Below, one piece after another: positions 43,986-53,184 of a stretch of DNA of 64,000 bases. The position numbers and the translations under genes are program-made. The stretch comes from Pedobacter sp. Bi126 (GTDB taxonomy: Bacteria; Bacteroidota; Bacteroidia; Sphingobacteriales; Sphingobacteriaceae). How positions within the stretch are numbered: position 1 is the stretch's first letter; the number at the start of each line of letters is the position of its first letter. Where the stretch lies: positions 62,001 to 126,000 of the forward strand of contig NZ_CAKKMS010000009.1 of NCBI RefSeq assembly GCF_918698245.1, given 5' to 3'. The notes below the pieces were generated by a model. The model ran no database searches. It saw only the letters and a program-made list of their open reading frames with translations, and was not told where the DNA came from.

Positions 43986-44669
43986 ATGAACATAATCAAT
44001 TTGATCAAGCTAAATCTCGCTGTGCTCTGCTGCGTAGCATTACTATTTCCTACTATGGCCGTTGCGCAGAATAAGGAGCAAAAAAGAATAAAGGCTTCAG
44101 TCCAGGTACTTTCGGGTTTCGGGAAAATGAAAGAATCTATTCCCTCAAGGCTGCTTGAGCTTACCCAGGGCATTGTTATTGTTCCAAAGCTGATCAATGC
44201 AGGTTTTGTGATCGGAGGAAAACGTGGAAGGGGCATTGCTATGGTGAAAAGGGCAGACGGCTCCTGGAGCAATCCTGTATTTGTAACCATTACCGGCGGA
44301 AGTGTAGGTCTTCAGGCGGGTGTACAGTCGACTGATCTTGTGCTTGTTTTTACCCATGCCAATAGTCTGAGTGCGATCAAGAAAAGCAGCTTTACCCTTG
44401 GTGGTGATCTTTCTATTGCGGCAGGTCCCCTGGGACGGAGTTCTGCTGTGAATACAGATTACAAACTCGATGCCGAGGTGTATTCCTATTCCCGTAGTAA
44501 GGGGCTTTTTGCAGGGCTCTCCGTAAATGGCGCATCGCTGGAGATTGATGCGGCTGCAAATGCTGTGGTATATGGCAAAGATATGGATGTTGCGGAAATC
44601 TTTGCTTCCGATGGGGATCCTGATGATGAAATAGGAGAGCTTAAAGCCGCGCTTACGAAAATGAAATAA
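43986..44669 (+). CDS. SYLF-domain (YSC84/DUF500-like) exported protein
   Basis: The 227-residue product has a signal peptide ending MAVAQ. The remainder is a SYLF domain: IPSRLLELTQGIVIVPKLINAGFVIGGKRGRGIAMVKRADGSWSNPVFVTITGGSVGLQAGVQSTDLVLVFT, then GGDLSIAAGPLGRSS and SRSKGLFAGLSVNGASLEID. Eukaryotic SYLF proteins bind phosphoinositides; the bacterial exported forms are of unknown role and are often stress-induced. It lies 22 bases upstream of a small exported protein in the same direction. Confidence 0.9.
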   Translation: MNIINLIKLNLAVLCCVALLFPTMAVAQNKEQKRIKASVQVLSGFGKMKESIPSRLLELTQGIVIVPKLINAGFVIGGKRGRGIAMVKRADGSWSNPVFVTITGGSVGLQAGVQSTDLVLVFTHANSLSAIKKSSFTLGGDLSIAAGPLGRSSAVNTDYKLDAEVYSYSRSKGLFAGLSVNGASLEIDAAANAVVYGKDMDVAEIFASDGDPDDEIGELKAALTKMK

Positions 44670-44691
44670 TTGAATTATTATGCTTATGATC

Positions 44692-45078
44692 ATGAAGAAA
44701 ATCATTTTTGTTTTATTGCTGGTAATCGCTGGTTTTTCAGGTTATGCACAAACCTATCAGGGTATCACAAGTAAGAATAAGACTTATCTGGAAACACTGA
44801 AAGGAGTGAGTTATACATATAAGCAAGGGGTTGTTACCTTGAAGAATAATGGAAAGTATGATTTGGGTACGATAAGTATAGTCGTTTCATCTAAGGTGGA
44901 CAGTACTTTGTTCGGGATTGCCTTGTTTGAAGAGGGACTTGAGAAAGGGACTACTGTTAAGGCTGATGTTTATTTTACTGCAGGTCTGGGCAGTGGTGTT
45001 CATGAGGTTTCGTTAAAAGATATTGATCAGAAGAATCTGGTGCTGTCTTTTGATAAGGCGACCAGGGCTGTGAGGTGA
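44692..45078 (+). CDS. Small exported protein of unknown function
   Basis: The 128-residue product, from the ATG at 44692, has a clear signal peptide (KKIIFVLLLVIAGFSGYAQ). An in-frame ATG at 44680 would add four residues. The mature part is beta-rich (VSYTYKQGVVTLKNNGKYDLGTISIVVSSKVDSTLFGIALFEEGLEKGTT) and contains no motif I recognise. It follows the SYLF gene closely and probably shares its transcript. Convergent with dnaE2. Confidence 0.7.
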   Translation: MKKIIFVLLLVIAGFSGYAQTYQGITSKNKTYLETLKGVSYTYKQGVVTLKNNGKYDLGTISIVVSSKVDSTLFGIALFEEGLEKGTTVKADVYFTAGLGSGVHEVSLKDIDQKNLVLSFDKATRAVR

Positions 45079-45245
45079 TTGCTGTATGGGAAAAGTACGG
45101 TAGGGTGAAAGTCGGGTGGTATTTATATCTTGATTTTTAAACAGATTATATGATATAGTTATGGACAAATTCAGACAGATAAAGGATTGATCGCTTCGGT
45201 TGAAGCTGATGTAGGAAAATTTTATGATGGTGGAAACAATGCAGC

Positions 45246-48200
45246 TTACTTGAAATTTCTACCCCCGGGAATGGCTGAGGCTACTGGAGCACCTTTATCT
45301 GGTACATCTCTGTTGCCGGAGTATGGTGCGGTCCTTTCATCAGATCTTGAGAAAGCGACTGCCGGGAAACCATTGTTTTCTTCCCTGTCCATTGATCGGA
45401 TCAGGCTGGTTAGATCAAAGCAGCGTTTAACGATTACGTGGATCACTTCGCCTTCTATCTGCAGTTTTCCCTCAACCATAAGTAGTCTGGACTGGATGAT
45501 TTCTTTGCGGAACTTTTCAAACAGGTTCTCAAATACGACCAGGTTAGTGAAACCTGTTTCATCCTCAATGGTAATAAAACACACACCTTTGGCCGTGCCT
45601 GGACGCTGGCGGACCAGGACGAGACCGGCTACTTTGACGGTCTGTCCGTCTTTTGCCTGGGCAAGGTCCTGGGTTGGCAAAACGCGGAGGAGGCTTAACT
45701 GTTCACGTACAAAACTGACCGGATGTGCTTTTAGTGACAGGGAAGTAGAAGCGTAATCCTGGATTACATGTTCGCCTTTGCTCATCAGGGGCAGGGTGGC
45801 CTGCATTTCCAGGCTGCTTTCTGAAGGCTGGTTTTCAAAGAGTGCAACCGGGCGGTCAGCCATGGCGGATACTTCCCAAAGGGCAGCTCTTCTGTCCAGG
45901 CCAAGGGAGCGGAAGGCATCGGCATCGGCAAGCCGTTCCAGTGCAGATAGGCTGAGCCCGGCATCCATCAGTTCGTGGATATGACTATATGCTTTTTTTC
46001 TGCCATTGGTCAGGTATTCGATATCTTCAGCATTCATGCCCTTGATCTGTCTAAAACCAAGACGCAAAGCATGGTATTTATTGGTTTTTTCCTCTAACAG
46101 ATTGTCCCATCCGGAATAGTTGATGTCTATGGGCCTGATTTCCACACCATGCTTTTTGGCATCGATGACGATCTGGGCAGGCTGGTAAAAGCCCATGGGC
46201 ATGCTGTTGAGCAGGGCGGTGGCAAAGACATCGGGATAATAACATTTGAGCCAGCAGGAAACATAGACCAGCAGGGCAAAACTGGCCGCGTGGCTTTCTG
46301 GGAAGCCATAACTGCCAAAACCTTCGAGCTGCTTGAACACCCTTTTGGCAAAGTCCTCGGTATAACCTTTGCTGGTCATGCCGGTGATGAGTTTTTCTTC
46401 AAACCTGGTTACCATGCCCTTGGCCTTAAAGGTGGCCATGCTCCTGCGCAGTTCATCCGCCTCGGCTGGGGTAAAGCCTGCGGCAACAATGGCGATCTTC
46501 ATGGCCTGTTCCTGAAACAAGGGAACGCCCAATGTTCGGTGCAGGATATCTTTTAACTCTTCGGAAGGATATTCTACGTTTTCTTCTCCGTTACGTCGTC
46601 TTAAGTATGGATGGACCATATCACCCTGGATGGGACCCGGACGGACAATGGCCACTTCGATCACCAGGTCATAAAAACATTTGGGTCTTAACCGTGGGAG
46701 CATGGACATCTGTGCACGGCTTTCGATTTGAAATACTCCCAGGGTATCGGCATGGCTGATCATTTCATAAACCTTTGGATCTTCTTTTTCGTTGATCTTG
46801 GCCATGGTCAGATCAAGGTTATAATGTGCTTTGGCCAGATCGAATCCTTTTCGGATGCAGGTAAGCATGCCCAGGGCAAGTACATCTATCTTCAAAAAGC
46901 CTAACGTGTCAATATCGTCTTTGTTCCACTCGATATTGGTCCGCTCTTCCATACGGGCATTGAGGATAGGGCAGAGGTCGGTCAGTTTACCCCTGGTGAT
47001 GACAAAGCCGCCTGTATGCTGACCCAACTGTCTTGGAAAGCCCATCATCTGGGCGGTAAGGCTAAGCACTTTTCGAAGCAGTGGATCATTCGGGTTGAGG
47101 CCCTGTTCGGTAAGTTTTCCGCCCTCGAACCATTCATCGGTAAATTCCCAGATGGAGGAAGAGAGCCGGTTAATGGTATCCACCGATAGCCCCATCACTT
47201 TGCCCACATCCCGGATTGCGCCTTTCTGGCGCTGCTGGGTGACGGTGGCTACAATCGCCGCGCGGTCGCGTCCGTATTTACTATAGATGTATTGGATTAC
47301 TTCTTCCCTGCGTTCATGTTCAAAGTCCACATCAATGTCGGGCGGTTCGTTGCGGGCGGAAGAGATAAAGCGTTCAAATAAAAGATCGAATTTGGTGGGG
47401 TCAACCGAGGTAATACCCAAACAGTAACAGATGGTGGAATTGGCAGCAGAGCCGCGTCCCTGGCAAAGAATATGCTGGCTTCTTGCAAAACGCACAATAT
47501 CATAAACGGTGAGAAAATAGGAAGCATAGTTCATTTCCTCCACAAATTTCATTTCATGGCTGATGTTATCTGTTACTTTTTTAGGTAGGTGTTCACCAAA
47601 GATTTCGTGGGCCCCATTCATGGTCAGGTATTCGAGTTCCTGTTGCGGCGTTCTGCCTTCCGAGGTAATTTCTTCGGGGTAGATGTATTTTAGGCTATCC
47701 AAACTGAAGGTACAGGCTTGGGAGATTTTTACCGCATTTTCCAGCGCATCGGGATATTGGCGGAAAAGCCTTTTCATTTCTTCTTCGGGCTTTAAGTGCC
47801 GCTCGGCATTCTGGAAAAGCAAGTAGCCTGCATTCTGGATGGTGCATTTTTCCCTTACGCAGGTCAGCACATCCTGCAGTTCACGTCTTTCGGGGCTATG
47901 ATAATAAACATCATTGGTTGCCACCAGTGGAATATTGGTTTTTTTGGAGGTTTCTGAAAGACGGAACATCCTCTTCTGGTCTTCTCCCTGATAGCTCCTG
48001 TTAATGCCTAGGTACAAGTTTTTCCCGAGTGCTTCTTTGTAGCGCTGAAGGTCTTCATAAAAATCCGCCTGAAAATCAAAATTCTCTGAAAGGCTATCGG
48101 GCGCGATGGCGATGAAAATAATACCTTTTGAATATTCAAATATATCTTTTTTATAAAGTTCGCAACTTCCTTTTTCGGTGCGAAGGTTGCCAAGGCTGAG

Positions 48201-48473
48201 TAGTGCAGACAGCCTTCCGTAACTTTCGGTGTCTGTAGGGTAGGCAAGCAGGGATACACCGTCCATGAGGTTTAACCTGCAGGCAGGGATGAGCTTGAGA
48301 CCAAGTTTTCTGGCTGCTGCATGTGCACGCACGATCCCTGCAAGGGTATTGTGGTCGGTAATGGCAATTTTTTTATAACCCATCCTGGCTGCTTCTTCCA
48401 CGATTTCTTCAGGGTGCGAGGCGCCACGGAGGAAGCTAAAGTTGCTGGTAACCTGAAGTTCGGTATATTCCAT
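45246..48473 (-). CDS. dnaE2: Error-prone DNA polymerase III alpha-type subunit DnaE2 (ImuC)
   Basis: The 1075-residue product has a PHP domain (YTELQVTSNFSFLRGASHPEE, AITDHNTLAGIVRAH), the polymerase core with RGSAANSTICYCLGIT and the catalytic Asp motif PPDIDVDFEHERREEV, a helix-hairpin-helix segment, and a C-terminal OB fold (VKVAGLVLVRQRPGTAKGVCFITIEDETG). It lacks the tau-binding tail of DnaE1 and has the DnaE2 length. It carries out translesion synthesis with ImuA and ImuB, encoded just upstream (19-base gap to imuB). An internal fragment of this gene is duplicated at 14902-15006. Confidence 0.95.
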   Translation of the reverse strand: MEYTELQVTSNFSFLRGASHPEEIVEEAARMGYKKIAITDHNTLAGIVRAHAAARKLGLKLIPACRLNLMDGVSLLAYPTDTESYGRLSALLSLGNLRTEKGSCELYKKDIFEYSKGIIFIAIAPDSLSENFDFQADFYEDLQRYKEALGKNLYLGINRSYQGEDQKRMFRLSETSKKTNIPLVATNDVYYHSPERRELQDVLTCVREKCTIQNAGYLLFQNAERHLKPEEEMKRLFRQYPDALENAVKISQACTFSLDSLKYIYPEEITSEGRTPQQELEYLTMNGAHEIFGEHLPKKVTDNISHEMKFVEEMNYASYFLTVYDIVRFARSQHILCQGRGSAANSTICYCLGITSVDPTKFDLLFERFISSARNEPPDIDVDFEHERREEVIQYIYSKYGRDRAAIVATVTQQRQKGAIRDVGKVMGLSVDTINRLSSSIWEFTDEWFEGGKLTEQGLNPNDPLLRKVLSLTAQMMGFPRQLGQHTGGFVITRGKLTDLCPILNARMEERTNIEWNKDDIDTLGFLKIDVLALGMLTCIRKGFDLAKAHYNLDLTMAKINEKEDPKVYEMISHADTLGVFQIESRAQMSMLPRLRPKCFYDLVIEVAIVRPGPIQGDMVHPYLRRRNGEENVEYPSEELKDILHRTLGVPLFQEQAMKIAIVAAGFTPAEADELRRSMATFKAKGMVTRFEEKLITGMTSKGYTEDFAKRVFKQLEGFGSYGFPESHAASFALLVYVSCWLKCYYPDVFATALLNSMPMGFYQPAQIVIDAKKHGVEIRPIDINYSGWDNLLEEKTNKYHALRLGFRQIKGMNAEDIEYLTNGRKKAYSHIHELMDAGLSLSALERLADADAFRSLGLDRRAALWEVSAMADRPVALFENQPSESSLEMQATLPLMSKGEHVIQDYASTSLSLKAHPVSFVREQLSLLRVLPTQDLAQAKDGQTVKVAGLVLVRQRPGTAKGVCFITIEDETGFTNLVVFENLFEKFRKEIIQSRLLMVEGKLQIEGEVIHVIVKRCFDLTSLIRSMDREENNGFPAVAFSRSDERTAPYSGNRDVPDKGAPVASAIPGGRNFK

Positions 48474-48492
48474 CTCTATTCTTTTTTAAGGT

Positions 48493-49989
48493 TTAGGCAA
48501 AAAATCCATGGATAAACCAGGCCGAGTTTTCTGCTGCATAGTGGCCAGCGCGGAAGAGCCAGTAACGGTTCCCTTTTTCATCTTCCACGGTATAATAATC
48601 GCGGTGTTCCCCTTCTTCCAGCCACCAGGCACGCTCAAGTCTTTCCGGCCCGTCTGCTTTTTTGATGCTGTGGCGCACACCCTGGTAGATAAAGAGCATG
48701 GGCGGATAATCGGGGATAGGTGCGGTAACCTCGATGCGTTCCGGTCTTGGAAGCAGCTGTATGGGACGGTTCAAGGGATTGTGGAAACTTATTCCGCTGT
48801 CTTCGCTGAGATCTTTAGCCTGTTTAACTGCCCTTTCCGGCCAGTAGTCTGCCCTTGGCAGATAACGGTGGATGGCGTTTTTACCTACCTTTCCAGCCAC
48901 GCGGTCCAGTAATTCTGCCAAGGGCTGGCTATTTAGGCCGGCCTGACCGGCCCAGATTTTTTCCTGTGGACGTTCCATTTTTTCAGTTTTCTCAGCACTC
49001 AGCGTGAAAAGCTCAATGCCCATGCCGGGTGCAATTCCCGAAATGTTGAGCGCAAAGAGTTTCATCAGGTGTATGGGATCATCACTTGGACGGTTGGTGC
49101 CGATAGGAGTTGATATTGTTTTTCCATCTATCCGGTAACCTTTCAGTTCTGCTTTTCTCAGGCCCAGGCCTTCTTTTTTAAGTCTTAAACAAAGTTTACC
49201 AAGCAGTCTTTCGATGGCGATTTCAATAGCCTTAGCTGTGCGGATAGGTTCCATACAGGCCAATCTTTCTTCGAATTCCTGAATAATCGTAATTGGGATG
49301 AAGGCTTCAGGTTCATCGCCCATGGCCTGTGCTATTTTGATGAGCAGGTTCTCGCCAAACCTTCTGCGCAGGGTACTGCGTGGCATCTGGATAAAGCGTT
49401 CGATTCGGTTTAAGCCCAGTTTGTGCAGTTTTTCAGTAATTTCACCGGGGATCCTGAGCGCTGCCGGTGAAAGGGGAAGTAAAGCAAAGTGTTGCTGGTA
49501 TGGTGCTACAATCTCAACTCCTTTACCATACCGGGATAGTGCCCAGGAAGTACCAATGGTATCGGCGATTGCCGCTTTTATGGTATAACCTGATGACTGG
49601 AGTCTGCTGGTGATGTGCTTAAGGTAAGCTTCTTCTCCTCCCCATAAATGACTGCATCCCGTGATGTCGAGTAGGATGCCATCAGGATCGGTAGAAGAGA
49701 GCGGGGTATAACGGATGGCCCATCTGGCAAGGCCTTCGAGCAGTTTTTCTTTTCTTCCCGGTTTTTCATCAAAAACTTCGAGCTCATGGACAATGGCACG
49801 CGCATCTGCAAGTGGCATTCCGTTATGGATGCCCTGGGCGTTCGCTTCCTTGTTTGCAGCGATAACCATCATACGGCCGTGACTGGCTCCAGCACATACC
49901 ATTGCCCGTTCTTTCCATTCAGGGCGGCGGATAGTCTTCCAGTCCGTTAGTAGAAACGGAAACCATATGCTTAAGAATCGCTTTGTCAT
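48493..49989 (-). CDS. imuB: ImuB, catalytically inactive Y-family polymerase-like protein
   Basis: The 498-residue product resembles DinB in overall layout but lacks the catalytic acidic residues. The N-terminal strand reads FLSIWFPFLLTDW where active enzymes have Asp, and the second motif reads GILLDITGCSHLWGG without the SxDE pair. The ImuB-specific C-terminus is present (RPIQLLPRPERI, GPERLERAWWLEEGEHRDYYTVEDEKGNRYWLF). ImuB bridges the sliding clamp and DnaE2. It starts two bases after imuA and precedes dnaE2 by 19 bases: a standard imuA-imuB-dnaE2 cassette. Confidence 0.92.
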   Translation of the reverse strand: MTKRFLSIWFPFLLTDWKTIRRPEWKERAMVCAGASHGRMMVIAANKEANAQGIHNGMPLADARAIVHELEVFDEKPGRKEKLLEGLARWAIRYTPLSSTDPDGILLDITGCSHLWGGEEAYLKHITSRLQSSGYTIKAAIADTIGTSWALSRYGKGVEIVAPYQQHFALLPLSPAALRIPGEITEKLHKLGLNRIERFIQMPRSTLRRRFGENLLIKIAQAMGDEPEAFIPITIIQEFEERLACMEPIRTAKAIEIAIERLLGKLCLRLKKEGLGLRKAELKGYRIDGKTISTPIGTNRPSDDPIHLMKLFALNISGIAPGMGIELFTLSAEKTEKMERPQEKIWAGQAGLNSQPLAELLDRVAGKVGKNAIHRYLPRADYWPERAVKQAKDLSEDSGISFHNPLNRPIQLLPRPERIEVTAPIPDYPPMLFIYQGVRHSIKKADGPERLERAWWLEEGEHRDYYTVEDEKGNRYWLFRAGHYAAENSAWFIHGFFA

Positions 49990-49991
49990 CT

Positions 49992-50729
49992 TTATCCTGC
50001 CTGCAGTTCATGGATAGGTAAGGCCCTGATGTTTTCTTTTTGTGGCTGCTCGAATGTGCTGCCAGACCAGCATACTTCAAAGGTGCCACCCGCGCCGTTA
50101 CGCACTTTTAGTAGTTCTGCTTTCCAGCTGGGCTGGCCAACGCCCGGCATGCCTTCGGGCAATATGCTGGGCAATGGACTGATCTTCCAGCGGGCTAAAC
50201 AGGTGGTATTGGAAAGAATCCTGGGGTTTTCCCTTAAGAACAGGGCGGTGACCTTGCTTTTTTCGATCACCAGCTGAAATCTTCTGGAAGTGGCAAAATT
50301 CAAGTCTGGGATTTCTGAGACCACAGCAGCGAGCCCTTCGCACTTAAGTGCTTCTTCGGTTACCCATAAGAGTTCTTTTTCGTTTTGAAGGTCAATAAAG
50401 ATGATCGATGCAGCATTCAGCGAAAATCTTTTGGCCGCTGGCGGGAAGAATTTTCTGGAGGCACTGATCCAGATACAAGGACTGCCGTCTTTCATCAGTG
50501 TGGACAGTATTCCGCTGATAAAGCCACTGCTGGCCGCGGTCTGTTCGCGGCTTTCCGATATGAATTCATGGATGCCCTGCAGGGGAAAGCTGTGGACTGG
50601 AAAAGCAGGAGCAAAAAGCTCAAGACCTGAGATATTCTGTTGACTTTTGGATACGGTCTTATAACCCTGCATGGAAAGGATCTGCTCCCTTAAGCCCTCA
50701 ATGACCTGTTTTTTTACTGCCTGTTCCAT
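49992..50729 (-). CDS. imuA: ImuA-like protein of the mutagenesis cassette
   Basis: The 245-residue product is a RecA-fold relative (FPLQGIHEFISESREQTAASSGFISGILSTLMKDGSPCIWISASRKFFPPA) without an intact Walker A motif, as usual for ImuA. I start at the ATG at 50729 because it is preceded on the reverse strand by a strong GGAGG six bases upstream, rare for this phylum and decisive here. It is first in the imuA-imuB-dnaE2 operon and divergent from the AlkB-like gene, with a palindrome in between. It is expected to be DNA-damage induced. Confidence 0.88.
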   Translation of the reverse strand: MEQAVKKQVIEGLREQILSMQGYKTVSKSQQNISGLELFAPAFPVHSFPLQGIHEFISESREQTAASSGFISGILSTLMKDGSPCIWISASRKFFPPAAKRFSLNAASIIFIDLQNEKELLWVTEEALKCEGLAAVVSEIPDLNFATSRRFQLVIEKSKVTALFLRENPRILSNTTCLARWKISPLPSILPEGMPGVGQPSWKAELLKVRNGAGGTFEVCWSGSTFEQPQKENIRALPIHELQAG

Positions 50730-50766
50730 GATCAACCTCCTTTTTTAGAATTACATGGACAAATAT

Positions 50767-50787
50767 AATACTAAAAATATTAGTATT
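50767..50787. promoter_or_regulatory. Palindrome between imuA and AlkB-like gene, candidate damage-response operator
   Basis: AATACTAA and TTAGTATT are perfect eight-base inverted arms around a five-base centre. The site lies 37 bases upstream of the imuA start and 30 bases upstream of the AlkB-like start, where one repressor could control both. Both flanking units are DNA-damage genes, so a LexA-type or similar SOS repressor is the best guess; I do not know the consensus for this organism. Confidence 0.65.
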
Positions 50788-50817
50788 TTGAAATTATTTT
50801 GCACATTTGTGTTGGAT

Positions 50818-51432
50818 ATGGAACAGCTGAGTTTTTTTAGGGAATCAGGCCAGACACCCGGGCTGCCAAAAGAGGTGCTGGAGTATATGCCGGGATTTAT
50901 TGATATTGAAGAGGCAGACGTTTTGCTTTTATCTTTTATTTCAACTACACCCTGGACGCAGAAGATAGTGAAGATGTATGATAGAGCGGTAATTACCCCC
51001 AGACTTTCTGCATGGTACGGGGATCCTGAGGGAATGGATTACAATGTTCTTGGAAAATCCACACCTTTGCCATGGACAGTTGAACTTTTAAAACTGAAAG
51101 CTTTTGTCGAAGCAACGGCAGGGATCAGCTTTAATAGTGTGCTGCTTAACTATTACCGCGATGGACAGGACTCGGTTGCCTGGCATAGTGACAACGAAAC
51201 GGTTATGGGTTCACACCCCGTTATCGCATCTGTGTCTTTCGGGCAGGTGAGGGGTTTTGATATCCGCCGGAAAACTGATCATGCTGAAAAATATACCGTC
51301 AGGCTTGAACATGGTTCGCTGCTATTGATGAAAGGAGATTTACAGACCATGTGGGACCATAGGATTGCAAAATCAGCCAGACCGATGGGGCCAAGGGTCA
51401 ATCTGACTTTTAGAAAAATCATTGGGGCTTAA
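50818..51432 (+). CDS. AlkB-like 2-oxoglutarate/Fe(II) dioxygenase (alkylated DNA repair)
   Basis: I start at the ATG at 50818 (204 residues); a longer frame from 50755 would run through the palindromic operator. The iron ligands are visible: His123 and Asp125 (VAWHSDNE) and His181 (MWDHRI), followed by the 2-oxoglutarate-binding Arg in RVNLTFR. NYYRDGQDSVAWHSDNE and GSLLLMKGDLQTMWDH are typical AlkB-family sequences. It removes alkyl groups from DNA bases by oxidation. It is divergent from the imu cassette and probably co-regulated with it. Confidence 0.92.
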   Translation: MEQLSFFRESGQTPGLPKEVLEYMPGFIDIEEADVLLLSFISTTPWTQKIVKMYDRAVITPRLSAWYGDPEGMDYNVLGKSTPLPWTVELLKLKAFVEATAGISFNSVLLNYYRDGQDSVAWHSDNETVMGSHPVIASVSFGQVRGFDIRRKTDHAEKYTVRLEHGSLLLMKGDLQTMWDHRIAKSARPMGPRVNLTFRKIIGA

Positions 51433-51578
51433 AATTCACATATAATCTCATGATTTCAGCTCACTATATTTCTATTGCTGAGCAGGCAAAATGTCAATCC
51501 CCGGTTTCAAAATTGGTCATACTTTTCTAGCTTTCCTTTTGTGCTGGTTTTTCTGCCAGGATTTGAATTGTTTTGCAC

Positions 51579-51608
51579 AAAAAAAGCGGCAAAGTAATTT
51601 GTCGCTTT
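51579..51608. terminator. Bidirectional intrinsic terminator between AlkB-like and TetR genes
   Basis: AAAGCGGCAAA (51583-51593) pairs with TTTGTCGCTTT (51598-51608). On the reverse strand the stem is followed by a run of seven T, which suits termination of the TetR transcript. It may also stop forward transcripts from the AlkB-like gene. Confidence 0.7.
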
Positions 51609-51831
51609 CAAGGGTTAATTGCTGTTCAGAAAATTTGATCAGTAGCAGACGGTTTTCAATCTTTGCGAAGCTATCGGAAATGTATGCTCTCCTTCATGGT
51701 AAGAAATCAGTTGGAATACTGATATTTATCGGTTTCATTCAACAGGATTTATTTGGAACTTTGCGGGACAGTTTTATGGCTTTGCTTTAAATTGCTTTCC
51801 TGTCCTGGAAGGTTAGCTTATTTAGAAATGG

Positions 51832-52464
51832 CTACAGGTATGCCCATTCAATGATTTGTTTAATGGTTTTCTTTATTTCGGACTGTGCTTCCTCTTTCCT
51901 GATATCAACTCCACAGATCAGGCCATTATTCGTATGAGCAATCATGGTAATGTAATATATACCCCCTACTAAAAGGGCTGCAACCGGCCTGATGTTTTTG
52001 TCTTTGTCTTTAAAATATTCGTCAGTAAGTTCACTAAAAAACAGCTCTCCCAAAGATTCACGTTTCTCATTCAACTCCTCTAATACCTTTGAACTTTCGC
52101 ACACTCCCCAACTGATGATCTTTCGCATTTCTTCATTTGCAATTAATGAATCGAGCTGATCTTCCAATAAATGATACAACATCTCTCTGCCCTGATCACT
52201 TCTGTTTTGCTCGATTATTTCTTTTGACTGATCGATGTTTGCAGTATAAAAATCGCTGTTGTTCAGGTATTCCTTTACCAGACCTTCCATACTGCCGAAA
52301 TAATCATAAACTAACTTTCGGTCAACTTCGGCATTTAATGCTACTTTGCTAACGTTTAAGCCAGTAAAACCGTCATTTTTTAAGATTTTACCAACAGCGG
52401 TCAGAAGTTTTTGTTTTGTCCATTCTTTATTTCTGATGGGGCCGCTCGTAGGTTTTCTTGTCAT
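51832..52464 (-). CDS. TetR/AcrR-family transcriptional regulator
   Basis: The 210-residue product has the TetR N-terminal helix-turn-helix (TKQKLLTAVGKILKNDGFTGLNVSKVALNAEVDRKLVYDYFGSMEGLV), with the recognition helix around residue 45. The C-terminal ligand-binding domain is all helical and includes ALLVGGIYYITMIAHTNNGLICGVDIR. It is monocistronic and reverse-strand, with an intrinsic terminator downstream at 51579-51608. Ligand and targets are unknown; no obvious target operon lies next to it. Confidence 0.9.
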   Translation of the reverse strand: MTRKPTSGPIRNKEWTKQKLLTAVGKILKNDGFTGLNVSKVALNAEVDRKLVYDYFGSMEGLVKEYLNNSDFYTANIDQSKEIIEQNRSDQGREMLYHLLEDQLDSLIANEEMRKIISWGVCESSKVLEELNEKRESLGELFFSELTDEYFKDKDKNIRPVAALLVGGIYYITMIAHTNNGLICGVDIRKEEAQSEIKKTIKQIIEWAYL

Positions 52465-52643
52465 TCGGGAATTTTGGGTTACAACAATTTCTTGATCTGG
52501 AGATTATCCAAATATATATAATGCAATGCTAATTGTTCCATCTTTTTCAACAGAACACATTTAAACGGCACTATTTGCTGCATTGCTTTTTATCAATTTG
52601 TTGATTTATCCTGTTTCAGTAAATAAAGTAAATAAATAAGCCA

Positions 52644-53090
52644 CTATATATTTTTGGCCTTTACCTCTTGCAGCACATTTTTTATAGCCGTTTTGAGCTT
52701 TGGAAGAAGACCACTGTCGCTGCGTTTTTCTGAAAGTAGGGTGCTGATGAGGCGGGTGATTTCCTGGATCGAAAATGGTTTCTCCAATATCGCATCGCAA
52801 CCGTAATCAGACAGTGAAAATAGTATTTTAGTATAGGCAGAAATAATGATGATCGGGATGTACTCAAATCCATCGATAGCGCGGATGGCACTACAAAGCT
52901 CTCCTCCGTTCCATTCGGGCAGCATGTAGTCTAAAATGACCAGATCCGGACGGTAATGCTCAATTAGTTTAACCGCTTTTTCCGGATCGTGGCAGCCTTG
53001 GCATTGATAACCGTACAATTTAAGGACTTCTTGCAGCGTTTCCAGTAACATCAGGTCGTCCTCTACAATAAATATTTTTTTTGCTTCCAT
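52644..53090 (-). CDS. Receiver-domain response regulator without output domain
   Basis: I start at the ATG at 53090 (148 residues), preceded by GGAGAAG; a longer frame to 53225 has no family similarity in its extra part. One receiver domain fills residues 5-120, with acidic pocket EDD (10-12), phosphoacceptor Asp54 (ILDYMLPEWNG) and the conserved Lys in LEKPFS. About 25 residues of helical tail follow. It may relay phosphate to a partner. It is 94 bases downstream of a small conserved protein gene. Confidence 0.85.
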   Translation of the reverse strand: MEAKKIFIVEDDLMLLETLQEVLKLYGYQCQGCHDPEKAVKLIEHYRPDLVILDYMLPEWNGGELCSAIRAIDGFEYIPIIIISAYTKILFSLSDYGCDAILEKPFSIQEITRLISTLLSEKRSDSGLLPKLKTAIKNVLQEVKAKNI

Positions 53091-53184
53091 AGTCTTCTCC
53101 TTGTTAACATCAGCTATTTTGAAATCGTTCAATCTCCGGCCGGATAGGTGCTGATGCCCTCCAAAACGTTCATCATTTTTTTGT

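Noticed and set aside
45187..45756. A long forward frame overlapping the end of dnaE2
   Set aside because: It starts with TTG and for most of its length is the antisense of the dnaE2 C-terminus, which is a well-conserved gene.
51491..51790. A 99-codon forward frame after the AlkB-like gene
   Set aside because: It runs straight through a strong intrinsic terminator (51579-51608), has no recognisable family and lacks a ribosome site.
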